A stretch of DNA of 64,000 nt from Monoplex corrugatus (lineage: Eukaryota > Mollusca > Gastropoda > Littorinimorpha > Ranellidae), in contig CM060312.1 of the NCBI GenBank assembly GCA_030674185.1, positions 30,554,835-30,618,834 of the forward strand, read 5' to 3'. Shown here in pieces: positions 37,901-45,035 of this stretch; within the stretch, counting starts at the first letter, position 1; each line of letters begins with the position of its first letter. The notes under the pieces are model-generated. The model was not told the DNA's origin. It worked only from the letters and a program-made list of their open reading frames with translations, and did not search any database. The translations under genes and the position numbers were made by a program.

Positions 37901-39623
37901 CGTTACCCATCTTAATGCTCCATTCATTCTGGTGGTATCAGCTGAGTGTTTCATAGGTCCTGTTCTCCACCAATACCTTACTTTGCCCCTTTCCATTTCA
38001 AGATCTTGCCAGCATGTAGGGATTTACATAGGCTCAAGGAGCCTGCTAGTTAACAGATGGCAGATTGGGAAGATTTTATATGAAATCATCCAAATGCTAT
38101 GAATCCATCTTGAATAAACTTCAAACTTCCACACACAGGCCCCCAAGTGTTGGCGTTGGTGCTGGTAATAATCCTCACTATCACTGTTTTATGTGCAAGC
38201 AACAAGTCAGCATTTGCCAGGAATGGATCAGTTTTTCTTTTCTTTCCTTTTTTTTCCCCCGCTTTGAAGCCGACATTACACCTACGTGCGGACAAATTTA
38301 GACCACGTGGCGTTGAATAAACAGGGATGATCCATTATTGCCATGGGAAGTAACACATTGGGTGAGCGTTTCAGTCATGTAACAGTTGTTTCCCTTTAAC
38401 CGTTTACACTCGTTCCAAGTGACGATGATTTGCGCGCCACATACGATCCGCACAAATGATTCTCTGAGCCTGCACAAAACTCTGTATCCTGGCAAGTTCT
38501 TTAATTGGAGAGGGGAGGGGTAGAGGAGGGGGAAAGGTCCTATAACTCTAAGCTAACACCACCAGTATGATGAAAACATTGAAACTCTAAGCTAACACCA
38601 CCAGAATGATGAAAACAGGACAAGCTGTGCAGAAAACGAGTGTTGGTGTGCATCATCATGAAAAGGTGATGGAGATGAATTGGATACATCGGATTGGACA
38701 CATCATCGAAAGAGAGCAGGATAACATCACCCGACTGCCCAGAAGTCCCAGTGACACATGGTGACGAACACTAGAAGGAAAACTTAAGGCCTTGAAACAC
38801 ATCTGAGGTACCATACATAGGTTGACTCAGAGCAGATAGGAATGGAGGATCTTCGTTGCTGCTCTACATGCCAGTGACAGCATGGGCTGTAGGTCCCATC
38901 TGTCATTGAAGACCTGGCCAGCATGTTTATTTTTATTTCATTTTTTCTGGCTAGCATGTTTTATTTTTCTTTCATTTTTTTAAGGGTCATATAACGGATA
39001 ATTGCTAACAGATTTGGATGGAACTTGTATCATGATGTGTACTTTTCTAAAGCAATGAATTCTTCATGAATAAATTTGAAATCAAAATCACAACTTGCTG
39101 TTAATGAAACCATCACTTTTTCTTCTCTCAAAATTTCTGTGCAGTGGTTTGTTTGTTTTTTGTTTTTTTGTTTGGTTTGTTTTTTTTGTTGTTGTTTTTT
39201 TATTTTTTTTTTTTTTTATATAGGTTTGGCTCTTCTTCAGTGTTATTGTACTATAGTTATAATTTTTGTTTCAGCCCTTTGGAAAACGGTAAGCAAGACT
39301 GTTTTTCGCTCAAGTAAAGTAGATTGTTATTGTTATTGTTGTTGTTTAAAGCCCAGCCGACTGTGTAGAGCCATATCAGGGCTAAAGCAGATGGATACGT
39401 TCAAAGTATTAAATACTTTTATTTATCAATAGCAACTACGCTGTATTTTATCAAAGTGAGAAGTTAAGATTTTGTTTTAAATAACATTATTTAATAACAA
39501 AAATTTTTTTCATTGTTAATTATCTCAAAGTCAGATATGAATACATACTTTCAGTTATATGAGCACATATGCATATACATATGCATGCCGAATGCACACA
39601 CACACATACATGTCGCGCGCGCG

Positions 39624-39661
<38 letters not shown>

Positions 39662-39679
39662 ATGCGCACACACACGTAT

Positions 39680-39726
<47 letters not shown>

Positions 39727-40479
39727 ATAGATATAAATAAATGCCTCCAATCACAGTGATGAAGCTAACAAGGTAGTATCATCACTGTTGTAATCATCAG
39801 CAGCATTATTATTAGTATTAGTAGTATGACTATTACTACTTCTACTGCTACTGCTACTACTACTACTATTAATACTACAACTACTATTAGTATTGTTATT
39901 ATTTTTTTTATTTTTATTTTTATTATTATTATCATCATCATCATCATTGTTGTAGTTATTGTTGTTCTTTTCTTCTTCTTATAAATATTATTGTGATAAT
40001 TATTATTAATTGTTGTTGTTGTCATTATTATTGTTGTTGTTATTATTATTATTGTTGTTGTTGTCATTGTTATTTTTGTTATTATTATTGTTGTTCTTCT
40101 TCTTCTTACTATTAATGATTAATGTGAACAAGTGATTTTGAGTATTACTGTTTCTGACAGGGTAGGGAGACGTAGTGAGAACCTGAAGTTATACAGCAAT
40201 GTGTTGGGGGAGATGGCACGTTGTAGCACACCCACAGGACGTGCGGCACTGCTGACTGGTGACTTGAACAACATGACAAAGGTAGGGGCCTACTGACTGG
40301 TGATTTTGTCTCTGTGCATGTGTCAGAGAGAGAAAGAGAGAGTGAGTATATGTGTGTATATATATGTATTCGTTCGTTATTTCTTTTAACGTCTATTCAC
40401 AGACGAGTGTGTGTGTGTGTGTATGTATGTGTTTGTGTATGTGTGTGTGTGTACGTATGTGTGTGTGTATGTGTGTGTA

Positions 40480-40510
<31 letters not shown>

Positions 40511-41118
40511 ATGTATGTATGTGTGTGTGTGTGTGTATGTGCATGTGTGTGTATGTGTGTCTGGGTGATATTATCCGGCTGTGTTCTCTTCAGATGATGT
40601 GTCCAGTCTGTCTCCATCGTCTTTTCATGATGATAATGCTGATATTCTTTGGTAGCGTTGGGCAAGTAGTTATTGCTTTGAGAGAGTGTTTGGGCCAAAG
40701 ATTTTCATGATTCTTTATAGGTTTTTTTGTGGAAGGTTGATAGTTTGGTGACTTCTCTCTTTGTCATCGTCCAGCATCGTGAGCCATAGGGTGGAAAAGA
40801 ACAGAGTGGTAGTCTCAGCTTGGTGTGGATGCTGCATTGCAGAAACCTCCACACCTTATTCAGCATCCTGAAGGTGTTTCCAGCTTTGCTGAGATAGCTC
40901 TTAATGTCACTGTCAGCTCTTCTGTCATGTCTGACAGTGCTGCCAACATAAGTGAACTGTTCAGTTGTGGATAGGTAATAATAATAATAATTAATAATTA
41001 ATAATAATAATAATAATTACAATATTTATATAGCGCAAAATCTTGATAAAATCAAATCTAAGCGCTGAAACAGACACACACGCACGCACCACACGCACGC
41101 ACGCACGCACGCACGCAC

Positions 41119-41185
<67 letters not shown>

Positions 41186-42227
41186 ACATGGCTATAAATG
41201 GGGAGAAAGAATAAAAGCAATGGAAAATTATAGAGAGCATATTATATACAATTATATATTACATTCTTTACTGGGCGAAACTGGTGGTCAAACAAGCTAT
41301 GTAAATCCACCTATTTTTCCACCTGCCTTTATCATCTGCGGAAGTCAGTTTACTGCACGTTCATAAACTGACAAACACACGCCGTGTCACGCGTTTTCAA
41401 AACAGTCGCACTATCGGCGTTTGAATGGACTATCATGCTCGATCTATTCGTACAAAACGAAATTTAAAAGAGAGATTAACAAAGAGCTCAGAGCAAAATC
41501 CATGCTTTTTGCAGTGATCGTAATATCCTGCAGCCGCGCCTGACACTAAAGAAACACCGACTCACGCGAAGTCATGATTTGTAATTTTTATTCTTTCTCC
41601 CCATTTATAGCCATGCGTGTGTGTGTGTGTGTGTGTGTGTGTGGCGTGTGTGTGCGTGCGTGCGTGCGTTGCGTGCGTGTGTGTCTGCTTCAGCGCTTAG
41701 ATTTGATTTTATCAAGATTTTGCGCTATATAAATATTGTAATTATTATAAATCCTTTTCCCTATTGCAACAAGCGTAAGATTTCGAGTTGTTTGCCTTTA
41801 AAGCTTTCCTAACAATAATATTATAACGCAAGGAACTTGTTCAACTGGATCCGTTCTGCAAGCAAGCAGATTTTCTTTTCTCTGCACGAATGGGAGGGGG
41901 AGGAGGAAGGAGGGGGTCTTTAAGAGTCATAACAGTGGAATTACGGGAGATTAAACATACTGCTGACATCTACAAAGAGACGTGAGATCATCTGAAGTGG
42001 AAACAGCTGAATGTTGGGTTTACTTTTGTGTTTAGCCTTAATTTAGTTCCTCTGTCTAATTCTGGTGAATGACATCAAGAGTTTACACGAGCTACAAAGA
42101 AATTCAGTTAATAATAATAATAATTACAATATTTATATAGCGCAAAATCTCGACAAAATCAAATCTAAGCGCTGAAACAGACACACACGCACGCACGACA
42201 CGCACACGCACGCACCACGCACGCACA

Positions 42228-42258
<31 letters not shown>

Positions 42259-44611
42259 CACACCACAACCAACACACACACACACCACACACAAAACACA
42301 CACGGCTATAAATGGGGAGAAAGAATAAAAGCAATAAAAGCAAGAATAAAAGCAATGGAAAATTATAGAGAGCATATCATGTACAATTATATATTATAAC
42401 AAAGTGATTCCCCTCCGAGCGGAGACAGGCTGCAGAGGGGGTTGAGTGAGGTTAGGATTTTATGCAGAGGAGAAAAGGTGAGTTTTGAGAGCGGACTTGA
42501 AGGAGACAAAAGTAGGTTGCTGACGGACTGAGAGAGGAAGTTTGTTCCAGGAGAGTGGACCAGAAACAGAGAAGGCTCGTGGACCATAGGTATTGAGCTT
42601 AGTGCGTGGAAAGCGAAAAGTCAGAGGATCGGAGGCAGAGCGGAGGGTACGTGAGGGAACATAGATCTCAAGTAGGCTTGACAAGTAATCGTGGGCTGCG
42701 TTATTGAGGCTTTTGTAGGTCTATTCCATCCATGTGGATTAGTGAGGAGTTTGGGTAGTGCAGTGTCATCACCTCTTGATTTCTGCTGGCTGATCTTTAG
42801 GCCTATTTGTTCTGCAAAGATATTGAGACAAGATGTTATTTTCCTACATGTGTTGGTGAATATAGGAGACCAGTTGCCATCTTTCAACTGAGGCTGTATC
42901 TAAGCGTGTGACATCTCTCATTTTGTCTCATATTGATTACTGTAATGCTCTCCTTACTTGACTGCCAGCTTCTCTCCTGTGTCTGCAATCATCATCATCA
43001 TCAGGTGCCCTGCCGCATGGCGTTGGCGATCATGGACTTCCATCTGTCTCTATCTCTTGTTGCCCCTAGCATCTCTCCCATCCCCTCGTCCCCAGCCACT
43101 CTGCAGGTCCGTCCAGCATTTTCTCCCTGGGTCTACCCGGTGCTCTCTTTCCCTCCAGCTTTCCGTTGTGACCAGGTGCTCCAAATCCCCCTTCCTCATA
43201 AAATGGCCTATAAATGTTGCCTGTCTTTTCCTAATCATCCTTATGAGTGATCTACTTGTGTCTGTCTCCATCAAGACTGTCTCATTTGTTTTCTTTGCTG
43301 TCCATGGAACTCTCAACATTTTTTCTTAGAAACCACATCTCGGCTGCCTCAATCTTGTTCTGGCTTTGTTTGCTGACTGTCCACGCCTCACATCTGAACA
43401 ACAGTATTGGTTCTAAATAACATTCAAGAACTCTCTTCCTGATGTTAATCGATAGGCATTTGTTGGTAAGAATGCCTGTCATCTTCCCAAATGCTGTTTT
43501 GGCTTGGCCGATTCTGCCGGCTATTTCTGATGTGCATCTGCCATCTGATGAAATGATCGTTCCCAGGTATTTGAATTTATCAACCTGTGTCAAGGTTGTG
43601 CCATTTGCTGTTATTTTGCATGAGGGGATTTCATGTTTTTTACTGTCTGCAATGCATATACAAAACACAGCTGCTCATCTTGTCCTCGGAAAGAAAAACT
43701 TTGATCATATCAGTCCTCTCCTTTGCTCTCTTTACTGGTTGCCTGTCTTGAAAAAAATTGAAGTTAAGCTGGACACCTTGTATTACAAATCTGTTCACCA
43801 GTCTGCACCTTGAGCTCCGCTTCAGATACTCTTTCCCTTCAGGTCCCTAGATATACTATCAACTGTTGGCCAGCGTTCTTTTGCTGTCTCAGGACCATCA
43901 GCCTGGAATAGACTTCCACTCTCCTTTTGCCTGATGTCTACCATTTCTGCTTTTAAATCCAGTTTAAAACCCCACCTCTTTTCCCAACAATTAATTCTAC
44001 AACTGCTGCTTTCCCTTAGTTTGTGTGCTTCTTTTTAAAATATTAAAGATTGTAGGGAAGCCTTTGTCGATCGTATGCATATGCCTGGTGTATGAGTGCA
44101 CTTTGATTTGAATTGTCAAGATTTGGTGCAAAAAAAACAACTGTATATGTAATGACTATTAATTATCATTGTTTGGTCTGCAAAGTGAAGATTTTCCAGA
44201 ATTGAAAAGAGGTTCTATCTGATGCCTTTTAGTTGGTCCCACTGAGTCCTGTTATTTAGTGGCTGGTACCCAGTTGTTTGCCTCATCACCTGGTCTGTGG
44301 TGAAGAACAGAGCAGTGCTGACATTTCACATCAGTCCCTTACTTCTGCTTTTACTTCAAATTTGTGTTCACCAAGGGACTTAGTGAAAAACAATTAAAAT
44401 CATCAAAGGTATCATTCTGTCCTTGATATTGTGTTGTGTTCTGACTGTTGTGACAGATATATGGTTTTGTATATCTATACTTTGTACATGTGTGCAGGCC
44501 TTGAGGGCACAGAGGTACTGGTCACCACTGCGTCGTTATGGCTGTAACATTGGTGGCATTGCTGCTGCTGTCTTTCTGCTTCATCGCACTTCTCACACTT
44601 ATGGATTGTGA
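20314..44611 (+). CDS. THUMPD3: THUMPD3, tRNA guanosine-N2 methyltransferase
   Basis: Ten coding exons, 20314-20493, 23151-23228, 25856-26038, 26559-27160, 30315-30384, 33559-33653, 36008-36095, 39275-39288, 40161-40281 and 44498-44611, join to 1545 nt in one frame, giving 514 residues; vertebrate THUMPD3 is about 507. All introns are GT-AG. The known role of the family is to methylate guanosine 6 (and 7 of tRNA-Trp) to m2G, with TRMT112 as activating partner. The N-terminus has ATVPTGFETIAAEEAEELL (residues 20-38). A low-complexity polar linker covers about 157-257 and the THUMP domain about 259-330 (KFRVTCSRTGENHSF to SLHRRD). The Rossmann methyltransferase follows, with motif I DPLCGTS (360-366) and catalytic DLPFGK (431-436). 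Motif I has Ser where other members have Gly. Orthology is assigned from memory of the human protein. The total length and every phase agree, so the model is strong. Confidence 0.93.
20770..21977 (+). mobile_element. Penelope-like element fragment, inverted ends
   Basis: It lies in THUMPD3 intron 1. The frame at about 21115-21375 reads ILKKNFNIIQQDKDL, AFKRDKNLKDLLVRSKL and PCEDKKCKTCPF. A frameshift near 21376 then leads to SFNCKSTNIVYVLSC and LYVGETYRSLNDRFVEHL. This is the C-terminal linker and GIY-YIG nuclease region of Penelope-like retroelements. About 165 bp at 20770-20935 recurs inverted at 21812-21977 (share GTTTGTAAAAGAT, GGAGTATAAAACACAA, GGAAATAGGGGACAGAG), consistent with the inverted terminal repeats often seen in this class. 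The reverse transcriptase part is absent. Confidence 0.8.
21978..22734 (+). repeat. CAGTTTC-family repeat plus intronic spacer
   Basis: About 21978-22130 is a copy of the 3243/4228 family (TTTAGTTTCAGTTTCTCAAGG, then GGTACCATGTGATGG and CCAGGTCTTGAGGTCC). From 22131 to 22734 the intron has no recognisable feature. Confidence 0.65.
22735..23005 (+). mobile_element. tRNA-headed SINE, family B
   Basis: The head reads TTTGATAGAGTCATGGACTC and box B-like GAGTTCAATCCCAG; the body has CTTGCCAGCACAAATGG and GGCTCAGGGAGTCTG; the end has GCAATGAATCCCTCTTGA. The same order is seen at 37795-38130 and in part at 12945-13250, 13725-14010, 28915-29870 and 38920-39085; reversed copies lie at 60680-60960 and 63040-63325. 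Confidence 0.75.
23151..23228 (+). CDS. THUMPD3: THUMPD3 exon 2
   Basis: Residues 61-86, starting ILKLGCIDHC after acceptor TATTTTTCAG and ending before donor GTGAGT. It aligns with the VHCLRSVDNLFVVV region of the human protein. 78 nt, phase 0 at both ends. The body of this exon is the least conserved, so the donor choice rests mainly on phase and on direct joining to exon 3. Confidence 0.8.
23229..25002. other. intron 2: tetranucleotides and SINE
   Basis: TCTG/TATG-type tetranucleotide repeats lie at about 23300-23535. A low-complexity AT-rich interspersed sequence spans about 23540-23950. An open frame at 23980-24147 is discussed among the rejected items. A tRNA-like SINE lies at about 24290-24560, with box B-like AGGGTTCATTTCC and core GTGCACGTTAAAGATTCC. 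A TATGAAT-type repeat lies at about 24715-24775. Confidence 0.55.
25003..25680. repeat. 680-bp polypyrimidine (CT)n tract
   Basis: Almost pure C and T on the plus strand, mostly CT with TGTC interruptions, ending about 175 bp before the exon 3 acceptor. Both long Ser/Leu frames and the opposite Arg/Glu frames are artefacts of the repeat. Confidence 0.97.
25856..26038 (+). CDS. THUMPD3: THUMPD3 exon 3
   Basis: Residues 87-147, from EDCLSRLQLLVKDIQW after acceptor TCACTTAG to AAHTS before donor GTGAGT. It contains WRQGLEVWSKFHSF, matching the human WSNPLKVWKINASF block. 183 nt, phase 0 at both ends. Confidence 0.9.
26039..26558. other. intron 3
   Basis: It begins with a MITE fragment (about 26062-26116; CCACCAGCTTCTTGC and GAAGCTGG form a short palindrome, ending AAAGGGTTAAG). 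The rest has no feature. Confidence 0.6.
26559..27160 (+). CDS. THUMPD3: THUMPD3 exon 4, linker and THUMP domain
   Basis: Residues 148-347 plus two bases. The first ~110 residues are a polar Asn/Ser/Lys/Thr-rich linker without likely fold. Then KFRVTCSRTGENHSF, FGSAVQTYFGWQVDLNNFD, EEVSISISLTRDSLHRRD and TTLRPTIACSML follow the human THUMP domain and the start of the methyltransferase domain nearly residue for residue. Acceptor TTGTCAG, donor GTAAAT. Confidence 0.95.
27180..28545. repeat. 46/40-bp minisatellite in intron 4
   Basis: About 30 units built on TTGATTGGTTGTAATACC and CATCACCAAATAGTTCCC. Two length classes (46 bp, and 40 bp lacking TTTATA) and several single-base variants are interspersed. 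It starts about 20 bp past the exon 4 donor. Confidence 0.95.
28546..28914. other. intron 4 spacer
   Basis: Unique sequence with a T-run at 28686-28703. An acceptor-like TTTCAG near 28873 leads to an immediate stop in the frame required by exon 4, so it is not used in the main model. Confidence 0.5.
28915..29870 (+). mobile_element. SINE family B with 40-bp internal expansion
   Basis: About 17 units of 40 bp, each containing GATAGAGCTATGGACTCGAG and GAGGTCTG, are followed at about 29590 by GAGTTCAGTCCGAGC and a SINE body and end (TTTTGCCGGCATATAGAG, GGCTCAAGGAATCTGCC, GCAATGAATCC). The repeat unit is the tRNA-like head of family B, so the minisatellite grew inside a SINE. Confidence 0.85.
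29871..30314. other. intron 4 end
   Basis: Includes a G-run near 30157-30169. The segment around 30120-30200 (GTATGTGTGGCATGTGTTTTAGAA, GGACACGCTGTGTGTG) resembles exon 5 and its acceptor at 30290-30350, suggesting a decayed local duplication. Confidence 0.5.
30315..30384 (+). CDS. THUMPD3: THUMPD3 exon 5, SAM-binding motif I
   Basis: Completes Arg348 and encodes 349-371, including HIVCDPLCGTSSIAVQ, equivalent to the human IIVDPMCGTGAIPIEG nucleotide-binding loop. Acceptor GTGTTTCAG, donor GTATGC. 70 nt, entering with one base and leaving in phase 0, as the neighbours require. The third loop position is Ser instead of Gly. Confidence 0.88.
30385..31584. other. intron 5: GT microsatellites and spacer
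   Basis: (GT)n at about 30588-30666 and a larger interrupted GT tract at about 30890-31168. The rest is AT-rich without a gene. Confidence 0.8.
31585..32755. repeat. 36-bp minisatellite in intron 5
   Basis: About 32 units of 36 bp (AGATAGATGCAACTGC then TATAAGCTTGAGACTG). Because 36 is a multiple of three, the minus strand stays open for 391 codons of a 12-residue repeat (YLIQSQAYSSCI). It lies in a THUMPD3 intron with no splice or promoter context, so it is called as a repeat rather than a gene. Confidence 0.95.
32756..33558. repeat. intron 5 end: 29-bp repeat and (GT)n
   Basis: Unique sequence to about 33100, then about 8 copies of a 29-bp unit (TTTATTTGCTGTTATC..CATGCCCTAA) to 33345, then (GT)n and GCGT variants at about 33382-33540, ending 20 bp before the exon 6 acceptor. 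Confidence 0.85.
33559..33653 (+). CDS. THUMPD3: THUMPD3 exon 6
   Basis: Residues 372-402 plus two bases: GALRFPALQLSGDFHKVAM and EKTRHNIDALSS, matching human GATEWSDCFHIAGDNNPLAV and NRAANNIASL. The acceptor TTGAGCAG at 33558 is preferred over TTACAG at 33585 because only the former supplies the nine residues needed after motif I; both keep the frame. Donor GTAGGC. Confidence 0.88.
33654..36007. other. intron 6: simple repeats, SINE A, family C
   Basis: (TTGG)n/(TTGC)n tetranucleotides lie at about 33712-33880. A partial minus-strand SINE family A is at 34165-34372. A short TAG/TAA trinucleotide tract is near 34640-34700. (GT)n lies at 34861-34975. A plus-strand family C repeat spans about 35425-35965, starting near TGTGGGGATGCCGGGGGC and ending with ATATGGCTCTACACAGTC. 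Confidence 0.7.
36008..36095 (+). CDS. THUMPD3: THUMPD3 exon 7
   Basis: Completes Arg403 and encodes 404-432: GELMIDAVRWNACYLPVRDG then IVDAFVSDL, matching human IDAVQWDICNLPLRTGSVDIIVTDL. It ends exactly before the catalytic PFG, at donor GTATGT. The acceptor TTTTCAG follows a T-run. Confidence 0.93.
36096..39274. other. intron 7: SINEs, family C, LINE relic
   Basis: Minus-strand SINE family A at about 36230-36648. Family C repeat (+) at about 37185-37725. SINE family B (+) at about 37795-38130 and part at 38920-39085. A SINE/LINE mixture lies at 38300-38600. An RTE-like C-terminal relic (+) at about 38650-38900 reads RTLEGKLKALKH and EWRIFVAALHAS. A T-rich tract runs directly up to the microexon acceptor. 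Confidence 0.65.
39275..39288 (+). CDS. THUMPD3: THUMPD3 exon 8, 14-nt catalytic microexon
   Basis: CCCTTTGGAAAACG encodes PFGK and two bases of Arg437, flanked by acceptor TTTTTGTTTCAG and donor GTAAGC. Exon 7 ends in SDL and exon 9 resumes with the last base of an Arg codon then VGRR, so the join reads SDL-PFGKR-VGRR, against human TDLPFGKRMGSKK. It carries the family's motif IV catalytic loop. No other stretch in this intron supplies it. Confidence 0.9.
39289..40160. other. intron 8: repeat tail, CA and TTA/TTG tracts
   Basis: A reversed family C tail (TTGTTTAAAGCCCAGCCGAC) lies near 39330-39405. (CA)n with CGCG and GTATGCG interruptions spans 39596-39724. A long (TTA/TTG/CTA)n trinucleotide region spans about 39800-40110. 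Confidence 0.8.
40161..40281 (+). CDS. THUMPD3: THUMPD3 exon 9
   Basis: Completes Arg437 and encodes 438-477: VGRRSENLKLYSNVLGEMAR then CSTPTGRAALLTGDLNNMTK, matching human NWNLYPACLREMSRVCTPTTGRAVLLTQDTKCFTK. Acceptor TTTCTGACAG, donor GTAGGG, phase 0 at the end. In the frame left by skipping exon 8, its fifth codon is TAG. Confidence 0.93.
40282..40734. repeat. (GT)n/(GTAT)n microsatellite and spacer in intron 9
   Basis: The repeat occupies about 40405-40562; the remainder has no feature. Confidence 0.85.
40735..40975 (-). mobile_element. RTE-like LINE relic
   Basis: The minus strand reads EQFTYVGSTVRHDRRADSDI, KAGNTFRMLNKVWR and TKLRLPLCSF, resembling the FxYLGS...I..RL.KARxTFxxLxxVW region downstream of the reverse transcriptase in RTE-like elements. 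It is truncated on both sides. Confidence 0.6.
40977..41256 (-). mobile_element. LINE 3' tail, same family as 5820-9530
   Basis: The minus-strand order is a conserved block near 41185-41256 (CTTTCTCCCCATTTATAGCC), a (CA)n tract at 41074-41184, then GCGCTTAGATTTGATTTTAT and an (ATT)n end. It is a severely 5'-truncated insertion. Confidence 0.8.
41257..41591. other. spacer between inverted LINE tails
   Basis: About 335 bp without a recognisable gene, flanked on both sides by inverted copies of the LINE 3' tail. Confidence 0.5.
41592..41751 (+). mobile_element. LINE 3' tail, plus orientation
   Basis: TTCTTTCTCCCCATTTATAG, a GT tract, then GCGCTTAGATTTGATTTTAT and GCGCTATATAAATATTG. It is the mirror image of 40977-41256. 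Confidence 0.8.
41752..42106. other. intron 9 spacer
   Basis: No recognisable feature; a purine-rich stretch (GGGAGGGGGAGGAGGAAGG) lies near 41891. Confidence 0.5.
42107..42718 (-). mobile_element. 5'-truncated copy of the CR1/L2-like LINE
   Basis: The minus strand encodes the last ~80 residues of the ORF (YVPSRTLRSASDPLTFRF through SFKSALKTHLFSSA), nearly identical to the intact copy at 6358-9342. The 3' UTR with its (CA)n tract (42180-42302) and the GCGCTTAGATTTGATTTTG end follow. The high similarity suggests recent transposition. The break at about 42718 is abrupt. Confidence 0.88.
42719..42893 (-). mobile_element. RTE-like LINE relic
   Basis: The minus-strand frame QLKDGNWSPIFTNTCRKITS then AEQIGLKISQQKSRGDD resembles the region just after the reverse transcriptase YADD in RTE-like proteins (IGLxIN..KTK). 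It is a fragment only. Confidence 0.5.
42905..44005 (+). mobile_element. CR1-like LINE relic, interrupted
   Basis: Left part: FVSYIDYCNALL and LPASLLCLQ. Right part, after the insertion: IQNTAAHLVLGKKNFDHISP, LYWLPVLKKIEVKLDTL, then broken frames with FHSPF.LMSTISAFKS. It matches the C-terminal region of the intact LINE at 6358-9342 but is older, with several stops. It is split by the element at 42990-43643. Confidence 0.75.
42990..43643 (-). mobile_element. RTE-like LINE 3' end inserted in CR1 relic
   Basis: The minus strand reads KFKYLGTIISSDGRCTSEI, RIGQAKTAFGKMTGIL, LECYLEPILLFRCEAWTVSK, RVPWTAKKTNETVLME and QATFIGHFMRKGDLEHLVTT, then ends in (ATG)n. TGTCTGCAAT occurs directly on both sides (42980-42989 and 43644-43653), a 10-bp target-site duplication. 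It is a 5'-truncated insertion. Confidence 0.8.
44498..44611 (+). CDS. THUMPD3: THUMPD3 exon 10, last coding exon
   Basis: Residues 478-514: ALRAQRYWSPLRRYGCNIGG then IAAAVFLLHRTSHTYGL and TGA. It matches human ALSGMRHVWRKVDTVWVNVGGLRAAVYLLIRT; the human C-terminal tail of about 20 residues is shorter here. Acceptor ATGTGTGCAG. Confidence 0.93.
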   Translation, partial: ALRAQRYWSPLRRYGCNIGGIAAAVFLLHRTSHTYGL

Positions 44612-44639
44612 CATGTTTCAACCCTATCTTAGTCACACT

Positions 44640-45035
44640 GCACCACTGTCGTCTGTGTGTGCCATTAAGTAACATCATTGTTACCACTGTGCCACTGTCA
44701 CCTGTGTGCTGTTAAGTAACATCATTACCACTGTCACCTGTGTGCTGTTAAGTAACATCATCGTTACCACTGTCACCTGTGTGCCATTAAGTAACATCGT
44801 TGTTACCACTGTGCCACTGTCACGTGTGTGCTGTTAAGTCATCATCGTTACCACTGTCACCTGTGTGCTGTTAAGTAACATCATCGTTACCACTGTCACC
44901 TGTGTGCTGTTAAGTAACATCATCGTTACCACTGTCACCTGTGTGCATCAAGTAACATCGTTGTTACCACTGTGCCACTGTCACCTATGTGCCATTAAGT
45001 AACACTGTCGTTATCATTATGCCACTGTTAACTAA
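44640..45035. repeat. 39-bp minisatellite in THUMPD3 3' flank
   Basis: About 10 imperfect units containing ACCACTGTCACCTGTGTGC and TTAAGTAACATCAT. It begins about 30 bp after the stop codon, so it is probably inside the 3' UTR. I see no canonical AATAAA between it and 46668. Confidence 0.9.
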
